A stretch of 64,000 bases of DNA from Anoplopoma fimbria (Eukaryota > Chordata > Actinopteri > Perciformes > Anoplopomatidae), in NCBI RefSeq assembly GCF_027596085.1, contig NC_072465.1:6800102-6864101 (forward strand). The letters run 5' to 3'. Below are positions 40,731 through 64,000 of this stretch, one piece after another. The notes below the pieces were generated by a model. The model worked only from the letters and a program-made list of their open reading frames with translations. It searched no databases and was not told the origin of the DNA. The translations under genes and the position numbers were made by a program. Each line of letters opens with the position of its first letter. The first letter of the stretch is position 1.

Positions 40731-40955
40731 CAGGAGAACAAAATAAGACCAGTAGACATGCTGGTCTGTTGCCTAAACAAGGGAACTGTACATTTGGAGG
40801 TTAATGAAACCAGTAAAAGTATTTTTTTTATCTGGTGTTGTCAAACTGGGGATACATCTACAGTAGGTAATCCTGAATATTAATCGACAGCACATGTACG
40901 TCACTGTTCAATGAGAGTTAATTGGGTTTGCTGCTGCTGACTGTCAGAGGAGGGG

Positions 40956-41232
40956 GAGGAGCGAACCGGAGCTCCTCTGAGGCGACGAGGAGCGAACCGG
41001 AGCTCCTCTGAGGCGAAGAGGCGAAGAGGAGCGACTCGAACTGCATGTTGAAGTTAAATCCGAAACCAAGCCAGTTTACATGTCCCAGAGCTGTGCGAGG
41101 ACGGACCGGCTCTAAAATCTAATGGTGTGCTCTTCAATATACCTGAGCGAAGAAAAATCATCTCTGCGCTGTATTCTAGAGTCAGACAAGGAGCAGAGCT
41201 GGCAGTAAGAGGACAGTAACTAACCTGCACAG
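40956..41232 (+). promoter_or_regulatory. mst1r: Putative mst1r promoter and leader exon with 31-bp duplication
   Basis: GC-rich island in AT-rich surroundings. Two tandem 31-bp copies (40956-40986, 40987-41017) begin gaggagcgaaccggagctcc and differ by one base; a partial third follows. Unit 1 and unit 2 each contain the palindrome ggagctcc. The region ends at a strong donor, CTGCACAG followed by gtaagc (41233). The next suitable acceptor is cctccag at 44527 in the mst1r first coding exon, so I infer a non-coding first exon of mst1r. Confidence 0.5.
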
Positions 41233-44200
41233 GTAAGCTTTTCATAACATCCACAGCTGCCGTGAACCACATATACATTTTTCAGACAAACCAGCCACCT
41301 GTTTAAAATAGCATAGCACACAAAAAAAAATATATTATACCAGGAGATTAAAATGTCATACAACGTGTTAAAGTAATTCAAAGGTATAACTGTATGCTGC
41401 TTACATTTAAACCAATATTAGTGTTTTTAAAATAAAGAGTTTTAACTGTAATATAGGCTTAGGTGCTGAAACTGTGGCATGTTGTGTTTATATGATGGTG
41501 AGTGAAAAAGCTGTGCTGAGCTGAACACCGATAATATAGGGCTTTCATTTACTATTCCATGTCTGATTTGTAAAGTTATATTATGAAATATTACAATTGA
41601 ACCTTGTAATTTGATTTATTCTCAGTTCAGTTTGTGTAAAAGACCAGAGATCCCCGCTATAACCATTCCTTAAGATCAAAGAGCAAGGTGTTTCCATGTT
41701 TAGTGCAGCCGTTGTAGTCAAATTCATGTGGAATGGATCCATGATTTCACTGAACTTAAGGCAGACACTGTTGGGATAAGAAACAGGAGCATGAACATGG
41801 AGATAATACAAAAAAAGAGTATAAACAAGAGCAGGCTTAAAATGGTGCAGCCTCTGTGCAATTTTCAGAATTGATTTGATATCAACTTGACCACTTGGAT
41901 GAATCGTTTTTAAAGAATAAACTCAAGGAAACCCTTTTTATATTAATGTTTCAAAATACAGTAAACACGGAGATGAGTGTCGCTCCACACTGGTGGGTTT
42001 TGGTGGTTCTGAACTGGTTTGGGACCCATTTCCTGCCACTGAATCAATACAATTGTCCTTGGTGAACCATGTGTTTGTCACCATTGATTGTGATGCCTCC
42101 TCAAATCCCCGTGGATATCTGTGCAGTCGTCAATCAAAGAGAGATGCTCTCATCAACTGTCGCCATAGTCCCCGTGAGCAAGGCTATGTGCCGATAAATC
42201 TGTTGCGTATAGCAGCCAGTGCAATAACCGCATCCCTCTCTCTGTAGCCTCACAGGCCATTGCCATAAATAAGTGATGGTAAAGACACTTTGTATATTTA
42301 ATCGGTTAATTCATATTGAAGCTAAGGTACAAATGCTCAAGACAGAAAATACTAGATAAAGTAGATTTAACACATTGACTATATATCTGAATCTTGCATC
42401 TTTAATTCACCTGTGAGGGAATACACTGATGCAGCCTTCAGCAAAACCCAACCAACCGACTGGCTTGTAAATAGCACCATAGAACAATGAATGGAAACTC
42501 AATTTCAACCATTTGCTTTATTAACCATGAACATAAAGAAAGTCAATCAGTGCCATTACTATGTATACCCATGTCCTCTAACCTTAACCTCGGTTTCACA
42601 TGGAGCTGCAAATGTTAAAATGTAACACCACTTTAGTGGGATTCCATGAATTATTGACTAGAAACTTTTCCGTACAACTCCTTATATCAAGAATAAGTGA
42701 CGTTTCTTGATAAAGTTTTGGTGAAAATTGAGTTTTCTGTGCTGCTAAATAAAAGAATCAGAGTTTATTAAAATTCTCTGGCACGAGCAGATGAGCCGTT
42801 TCTTTTTCCCCTGGTGCTTAAAAAGGCGCATGTCGTCCTTATGACCATCAGCCCGTGCACATCTTTCCCCCTGAGAGGCACGTAGCGGCTGTGACAGGAA
42901 TGCAAAGTGGAGAGGCCGCCGTTCTTTAATACAGCCTTACCGTCATGTGTGGAGTTAATGATCCACACCCAGCAACGTCTGTCCGGAATGAAGACACGGC
43001 TCAGAGTTTGAAACGCCGCTCCACTCGGTTGCTTGTTGTTTGGAGACTGATTAAGATGATACATTTTTTGTTGATAGATTTGTTGCGTGTACTTCATTTA
43101 TTACTACCGGCTCTCCTAAATAAAAGACCATGACTCACAATGGGGGGGGAGGAATAACAGATAGGATGTTGGATTAACCAGAATAAACATGTCCAGACAA
43201 ATGTAAATTACTTGTGCCGGAAGTCACAATGACATAAATAGTTGTATCCACTGTCTACTATACTGATCACCAACGACACAGCTCTCTGTTTTATTATGCA
43301 AACAGTGAGTCAGAGGAAGCTTTTATCTTTATGACCACAATTGCTTTTCTCCTCATCTGGCTCAACCAAGATGATGATATTTATCACCTCAGATATGATG
43401 GATTCAGTGCATAACATAATTACGCAGCTTTTCAGTTAAAATAACAGTTACCATTTTCATCAAACAATATTTTTTTCTGTGAAGGGCCACTGCTGATAAT
43501 TTTTATAGTTTTGCAAGAGGCTTAGTGTTACTGAAGACAACCGTAGATCAGTTCTGAATGCAACAGGTTTCAGTCTTTAAAACACCAAAACTCCTTTCCT
43601 TGGAAGACCACAATATGAATTTAAAAGCCATGAAAAAAGCTAGCAAGTTAACCTTTAGTGTCAAAATGTTCTCAGGGTCAAGAGTGAATTTGTACGCTGT
43701 GGTTTCAGCCATGTTTTGAGCATTTCATGCACTGGTTGATTTTGGGATTTTGGGTTCGATATCTTCCATAACATGTCTTCTTTCAGACTAGTGGAAAGAA
43801 ATCATCCAAAATACACATTAAGGTCTTTATTTTTACTACATTTTGTCTAATTATGTCTGTAGATGTCTCCTGAATTTACCAAAAGCTACCTTTATGTGAT
43901 GCCTGGTTTGCATATTTAAATGTACATTTTCAGAAAAAATCGGATTTAAAAGAAATGCTTGTCCTAATGTAAGTAATCAACTTGGAAAGTTTCATGGTGA
44001 TGTCTACTAGTACATTTTTTTACTGTATTATCCTGTAGTGTCTTGCAAAATGTATGATATTTTACAAAACATATCTTTAGAGGCAGTTGAGTTTTTCCTC
44101 ATTCTCTGAGTCATAAATCTTAACCTCAGTAGCACTTTAATATACCAATTTTCCTGTTCATTCCTATCTATATTCTGAAGGTTTTAAGAAAGGGTTTGTT

Positions 44201-44527
44201 CATATATCATTTATAATCTGATTAGAACTTTTTTTTTTTTTTTTTTTTACAACACTATCTTTTGATTAATGGAGTAATAAAAATAAATAAGAATTTTGAA
44301 CCTGGCTTGATCCAAAGTTCAGATTTCTGTTCTGGAGATGTAGGCAAACTAGCACAAAAGGATAAAGCTCCACTAGCATCAGAAAGCTGTACTCCATAAA
44401 TGTATTCCCTTAATTTAATTAAATGTAGACATTTCATGGTAATATTTATTAGTTCAAAAGTTTACCCTATTCAACTGTAGTGTCTCCCCTTATTGATTTA
44501 ATGACCTATTGTACTTTCTTCCTCCAG
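41233..44527. other. Interval between leader exon and mst1r coding exon 1
   Basis: Mostly AT-rich. A GC-richer patch at about 42770-43060 stands out; it has a long minus-strand open frame but no protein I recognise and no supporting splice sites. A poly-T run lies at 44230-44248. No gene is supported. Confidence 0.45.
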
Positions 44528-44629
44528 GTATCAGCGGCTGGTGTTAAGGATGCTTTTGACCCGACATCAGACCTGGAGGTAACCCCACATTGTCTGTGCT
44601 GTTGCCTCCCCATCCACCCCGGAGTGGAG

Positions 44630-58111
<13,482 letters not shown>

Positions 58112-58606
58112 TCCAATCCTCCTCCTCTCTCGACTTTAAGATGGTATTGGTGCTAACAACAAGAGCACAAAAAAAACTCGGCTAGGTCGTGACCGTGTGT
58201 TTTACCACAAAGCATCTGAAACAGAGGTGTCTTACTGTTCATTACTGGGCATTAAAAGGGCAGTAAGATGCTTTCAGCTGGCATATAGCACACTCCTCGG
58301 GCAGCCATATTGGAGGTCCTTCACTTTTGCAACAAAGGCAAAGTAAAGTTTGAGCTTCCAGATTCTGTCATCTTAAAAGTATTTCATAGACATTTAGCTT
58401 CTATATTATTTTTCACTGCTAACAGATATCACTGATGATACAACTAATCCGTTTAGTAGCACTAGCTTGTTAGCTAGAGAAAATTAAAAAAACATGTTAC
58501 ATGTCCGTTAGAAGATAATAAGCATTACACTGGATTGTTAAATCTGCTTTTAGAGTTTGTTCACATTCACTGAAGTAAAGGTTTTCAAACAGCAAAGTAT
58601 TGTGCA

Positions 58607-58612
58607 AATAAA
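58607..58612 (+). terminator. mst1r: Candidate poly(A) signal of mst1r
   Basis: AATAAA about 500 bp after the mst1r stop codon. 58112-58607 would be 3' UTR. The following AT-rich stretch to about 59100 could extend it. Confidence 0.4.
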
Positions 58613-61600
58613 GGCATAGGCAAGGGCTGAATAGATAACCAAATCTTAGTCATGCTGAACTGACCTGTTCCCAGTCACCAGGAGGTTCTTTTTGTTTGCT
58701 TAGCTGGTATTTATGAAGACATAAAATTCAAAGTCAGTTCTTCCGTGTCCATGTCTAACAGTGTCGGCTACGGTGTCAAAAAAAGTTGTCACAAGAAGCA
58801 GAGCATCCATGTAATTCAGTGGCACATTAGCTTTCTTTTACTACATAGTGTACTGTTACAGCAGCAGAGCCTGTGTGTAAATATGTGTAGGTATGACATT
58901 CCCACATTTGCTTTTAATCCTTTTACAATGCAGTGATTGTTCTGTATATTTTGGATCACACTTCTGTAAGGCACAATGTTGACCACATTGTCCTGAAGGC
59001 AATCTGACATCAACCCGTTGCTTGCATTTCTGACACAATATCTTTGAGATAGTGTTATAAATTAAAAATATTTATTTGTTTATAGATTTGTTCTCATACT
59101 GTGGACTTCAAGTAAATATGAGAATTTGTGCAAACCTGCCATTTGCAGTTGATTTTTACACATATATAGTTTGCCTTAGAGTTGCTACGTCTTTTGATGC
59201 ATTCTCCACTAGAGGTCAGCATTCTGTTAGAAGTCCTCTGCGTTGCCACTGATCAGCTCCTGAAGATGGTCCCAGCAACATGGATGCAGCTTTCTATATG
59301 TGTGCATCAGTTTTGCCGTAGCATAGCAACATGAATGACCCAGGTCTTTCCCCCTATATCTCAAAAAACCCTATGAATGCCACATAAGATCTTAAAAGCA
59401 GACCAGAAGAGCACAACAGATGAAGCAGGCGTGTTCTCCCCCCTTTTCTGCCCGCTTTCATTTGTTCTGACTTCAACCGTTTGGCAGAGGAGCAAATGAC
59501 TGGGTTTCCAGTGAAATGAGTTGAAGAAACAGCCAGCGTAGACAAACAATCTGTCAATCTCACAAACAAACCTCTCACCAACATACAGTAACAACTCCCA
59601 ACGCTGTAGACAGACGTCACACACAACGAGCACACTTCCCCCCACAACAAAACCGGAGTCAAATAAAACCAGAGGGAAATAAACATCATAAAGTTTTCTC
59701 TTTTTTCCTGCTGCCAAGAACAAAAGTTAATCCCCGCGTGGTGGGGCCTTTGATATAGAGAGTGAGCCCAGCTTACGTTGTCAAAACGTGTGTTTGTGTG
59801 TGTTTGTGTGTGTGTGTGAGGCCACATTTTGCAGTGCAGAGCCCACAGGATCCACAGAATCAAGGCAGCCATGATGACCCCCCCTTCTCTCTATCCTTTC
59901 CTCTTGTTCCCTGTTGTATTGTCTGGGCTATAAAAAGTGCAGAACCTGTGAAGAGTGCTGCTGTCAGCTGTGTGACCAGCTCAAGCTTTACAGCTTTTCT
60001 CCCGTGCTGGGTTCACCATTAGGTCCCATACTCTAGGCATTTTTAATGTGCCTCATACACATTCATTTTCTCCTTCCCATCTTCCATTGTGATTGTTTGT
60101 GTGGACTTCAAACCAATACAAAGGTATGACAGTTGATGCTGGTTCATCATGGTGCAGGCAGCGTGTGCCGTTTATGTCTGTATTCTGAATGTGTTCTATG
60201 GCAGCCTTATTAGAGGGAACATGAATAACCAGTGCTCGAGTGCTGTGTCAAGTTTGGATAGAGGGAAAGCAATCTGTGAGATTGGCCATCTGAACAAGTA
60301 ATTTTTGAAAGCGTTAGGCTAATTATTTCCATTGCTTACTGATGATGGCAGACCCTCACAAATAAGTACTGGAGCCAGACTGGGAGCTCTTGGATTCTGT
60401 TCCAGGAGCATCTGGCTTAAAAGAAGTCCTGTGAAAAAACCCTATATGGTACCAGTGAAACAAGACTCTCATCATATCATATCATAAGAAGTAGAGGTCT
60501 TTTTTATTTATTTTTTGCCCAAGTGGTATTAACCTGGTGTACCCTAGAAACCCAGCCTGAATACTGTGAGAATCTCTTTTCTTTTACAATTCATCCTGAA
60601 TCCATACATTCTGTGCAGCAAAGTGCCATGGTGACATTACAGTTAAATTTTGCAACCTTGCACTTTCGGCCTCAAACGATTAACTGAATTTACGAGAGTC
60701 TCACAGAAATCATTGAATATAATTAAACTGCACAGCCTTTGGGTCTTCTTTTTTTGTAGTGGCGGTTCGAGGTAGACATGAAGAGGAAAATTGTTTTTGT
60801 ACAATGTTTAACCATAATTGGTGCATCCGGATTTCCCTACTCTGAGCACGTCCTGCTATATTTCCGTTCATTACTTCCTGTGTGCTTACAGGCTTCCCTG
60901 AGACCATCAACTACACACCATGAATTACACTTGACGCGGTTAATGTATGTCTAAGTATGTGGGCATTGCTCTTCCTCTAAGTTGCAGCAGATTTATAGTT
61001 TAGAGCCCTATTTTTAGTTTTAATTGTTGCACTTTGCATACATTTTATTTTCAAGGCCCCTCTCATAATGTGGCTCAAAGAGATTAATATCAAATTATAT
61101 AAAAACAGGCAGCGGCAGCAGAGAGACAGTTGGCATGGCTCCGTCAGAGTTTAAGTCTTCTTGGAATTTTGTCCCATTCAGCAGCAACGACTAGAGTTGT
61201 TTTCCAATACCAGTATCATAAATGCCTAAAATGCTTGATCAGGTAAGTCTATGCACAAATTCAATTTATCATATCATTTATCAGCTCATATACGCTACAC
61301 AGGAACACAACTACACATTGTCACTTGATACCTTATCCATACTGTGGATGTATAAATAGAACTGGACACAATGTTTGACCCAGGGTCTCGTTCATTCCTA
61401 TGAAAGTTGCTTTGTGGCGCATGAAGCAAAAAAGTTTGACTTACGAGTAAAATAATTCATATGAAATGACCCGGATCTTTCGTCAATCTTACGCATCCAT
61501 GGGCCAATAGAGCAGAGGCAATAGTATTTCCTTTAACCCCACATCCCAGCCCTTGGTCAAACCTCATTCTCAGGCTCATTCACATGAACAGAGGAAGGAA

Positions 61601-62169
61601 AATAACTTTGGATTCGTCTGTTAGTTAATTTTACAACTTTTAGGACCTAATGATTTGAATAAGGGCTATTCAAATGAAGTGTTCGCACTGGGAATTTGAT
61701 TTACCTAAAAAAAAAAGATCAATTAATTTTCAGACTATTTCTATAAAAAAAGCCCAGCACTCTTTCTGGGGGATTGATCTATAAATACTGCCCGATCGGT
61801 TACCCTGCATGTGCAACTCTCAACAGAGGTGTGAAAGAAGCGAGGCTGGCTCACTTGCTAATTCCACATCAGCTCTGGAAAAAACAATCGCTGCATCCAA
61901 AATCAATAATGGAAGTAGCTAAGTATCGAGCCATATCTCGTCTTTCTCATCCCTGTTGAGTTAAACCTGCAAAGTACTGAATGGACGGGTGCTAGCAAGA
62001 TTGAACGTTAGCCATAGCAATCTAGCAATATTCCACACTCGAAGAAAAAACTATTAAATTGCCACATGTTTTCACGCCCTGGTATTGGATCTGTACTCAG
62101 TATAAGCCGATACACAAGTTCAGGTATTGGAATTGGTATTGGGATTAAAACATGGTATCAAAACATCTC
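58613..62169. other. Intergenic region, no gene supported
   Basis: Contains a short (GT)n run near 59790-59818 and otherwise non-repetitive DNA. Scattered open stretches (for example at 59354-59872 on the minus strand) show no protein family that I know and no paired splice signals. Confidence 0.5.
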
Positions 62170-62410
62170 TACCAACAGCCATAATTTCAGTTCTGTCCTC
62201 TTTCAATTTCAAATAGTTGTGCACATCCAAACATTTTAAGGTGCTCTGTTGAACGATTTAAACTCTTGGGGTCATCGGGCACTATCAATATGTACAGTTA
62301 AGTGTTGTCTGCGTAGCTGTGAAAATATGCATCGTATTGTCAAGCGGAAGCATATAATGAAAAAAGGAGTGGACCAAGTAAGTAACCTTGTTGAACACCC
62401 TATGAAATGG
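62170..62410 (+). repeat. Degenerate dispersed repeat
   Basis: Pieces such as acagttaagtgttgtctgcg tagctgtgaa, caagcggaagcatataatga and ggagtggaccaagtaagtaa ccttgttgaacacc match the pattern of a repeat often found in fish introns ('tgtcatctgcatagc ... ggaagcatata ... ccttgtggaacacc'). Confidence 0.5.
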
Positions 62411-63680
62411 GTATTTGAAACATGCTTACCAATATTTGCAAAGAACTGTTGCCCTGTTAAATAGCTTTACATTAACATAACACATAGTTTGAAAAAACAG
62501 AAGTTGTTTAAGAAAAGTCAGGACATGTATTTAAGTCTTGAACCGATTGAATTGGTAAGTAGAACATTATACTCTTTTGACTGTCTGAAACGCCTCTTGA
62601 CCTTTAGTGTTGACCTATTTTATTATGAATCAGCACTATGCAAGTGACTTGCAGTTATCTTGTCTATAACCTGACAGTGTAGATTTGAGCCATCCGTCAG
62701 CAGCCTTGGCCTCTGAGCAGTCATGTCTAACTCTGCTGAATGGAGCCCCGCAAGCTGCAGCAGATGAGAAGAATGCAAACTGTTGTAAGCCCAATGTCAG
62801 TTTTGTATCGGGAAGAAAACCTTAACTCCCTGGAGAGTTCTGGCCTGCATTGTAATACAAGCCATTAATAATTTACACATCTTCTTTTCTCTCTTTTTTA
62901 CAGGGAGAAGAAAAATCATACTTTTTTTCTCCCCAGCCTATGTTGTCAGCAGAAAGGACGCTCAGTCAAGATGATATTGGTTCAGTACCTGAGCTTGAAA
63001 TATAGTGATGTTAAAAGCTATTGATTTTACAGCATCATGCCTGACTTATTTTTACCCAGGAGGTAGTGTGAGGTCAAGACATACTACCGATGTTATTATC
63101 TGGGGGGACTGCATAGATTTGAAGAAGGTGAAGGGGAAAACTAGTGTGAAGAGTGTGAAAGGTGTTCTTATCTCAAATAATTCCAAACAAACTTTGTCCA
63201 CCACTGAAAAAAGGGAGAAATGTAAACTAAATTCGGTCTGCTCCAAAGTTCTCGTAAATGATATCTTCCTTGTGGTCATTAATTTATTTTAGAAGCGCCT
63301 GTGAGTATACATCATACTTTGGAAAAAATGTGCTGGGCTCCTTCAGCAGTTTTCAACTCATCTCTTCTTTTTCATTGCAAATCAAAATAATTGAAAATAA
63401 GATTGGATTGCCTCCTATACTTCTCAACACTTGGTGTGGGACTCTCAGCTATGTACTGATCGAAAATGGAAGGAGGGGATTAATGATTTCCTGCCTCCAT
63501 TAATCTCTATCAAGCTGTGGCAGGCTTCTCAGTTGTCCCTTGGTAGTAGTAAATTGTCACAAGGACAGCAAAGAAGAGTCATTCAGGTCCATTCACACCT
63601 CTATGCTCGGGTTCAGAGTGTATTAAATCACTGATGTGGGAACTGTTCATTAATGTGGTCTCGGGTCCGACCCGGAAAAC
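62411..63680. other. Intergenic region, no gene supported
   Basis: No recognised protein, RNA gene or repeat in these 1.3 kb. A weak open stretch at 63005-63292 is not supported by splice signals. Confidence 0.45.
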
Positions 63681-63689
63681 AGTAATGAC

Positions 63690-64000
63690 TGATGAATGCA
63701 TACTGGCTTGGATTACTATGATATTTGGAACACATATCCATGGTCCCCAGATGATGAGGCATAATGACTGTGATGATCTCCTGACCTTTTCTCTAGCACC
63801 ATCAGGAGAATCTTTATATATCCTGTGAAATATCCCAACATTTCCACATTTTGGCACAAATGTAGGTATTCATGGTTCCCACATAATATACCCTAATGAC
63901 TTTAGTGACCCCTTTATGTTTTCATCTAGCGTTGACTTTTGTTGTTTTGAGTAAAATATCTCAACAACTATTGGAAACATTGTCTAGAAATTGTAGACAT
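63690..64000 (+). repeat. Two adjoining copies of a dispersed teleost repeat
   Basis: Two head-to-tail units: tatttggaacacatatccat ggtccccagatgatgag with gatctcctgaccttttctct, then gtaggtattcatggttccca cataatatacc with gacttt agtgacccctttatg and gttttgagtaaaatatctca. The same family as 6765-6890 and 19890-20170. It runs to the window edge. Confidence 0.7.

Noticed and set aside
42768..43097. 109-codon minus-strand ORF in the mst1r leader intron
   Set aside because: The patch is GC-richer than its surroundings, but the translation fits no family known to me and has no splice partners; I kept it only as a note.

Overview
The window is nuclear DNA from a ray-finned (teleost) fish, most likely a percomorph. 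The evidence is six multi-exon vertebrate genes with GT-AG introns, long CA/GT microsatellites, and many dispersed repeats of kinds seen across teleost genomes. I found no bacterial, organellar or viral gene organisation. I rebuilt every coding exon by reading splice sites and checking reading frame. All six genes close as intact open reading frames whose length is a multiple of three.

Layout, left to right. (1) 215-2350: a broken non-LTR retrotransposon (APE-type endonuclease plus the start of reverse transcriptase) ending about 100 bp before the next gene's start codon. (2) 2465-7894 (+): an SRPK-family SR-protein kinase, closest to SRPK3. (3) about 8560-13600 (+): a membrane-type catechol O-methyltransferase (comt), whose last intron is short, GC-AG and translatable. 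(4) about 14080-28800 (+): a group III metabotropic glutamate receptor, best matched to grm6. (5) 29183-32473 (-): traip, a RING E3 ligase of replisome disassembly, convergent with grm6. (6) 34637-39038 (+): mon1a, the Mon1 subunit of the Rab7 exchange factor, divergent from traip. (7) about 40956-58612 (+): mst1r (RON), the receptor tyrosine kinase for macrophage-stimulating protein, with 20 coding exons. (8) 58612-64000: intergenic sequence with repeat remnants and no gene I can support.

The genes do not form one pathway. traip, mon1a and mst1r also lie close together in human 3p21.31, so that half looks like conserved microsynteny. The srpk3-like/comt/grm6 half does not match one human region that I know of.

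I did not find a convincing undescribed molecular system. The most notable observations are structural: the GC-AG in-frame comt intron; a 19-bp tandem array that multiplies branch-point-like motifs in front of a traip exon; a short hAT-like element with an exact 8-bp target duplication between traip and mon1a; the conserved 147-nt exon 11 of mst1r; an acidic mst1r tail encoded by a hexanucleotide repeat; and a SINE starting 16 bp after the mon1a exon 1 splice donor.
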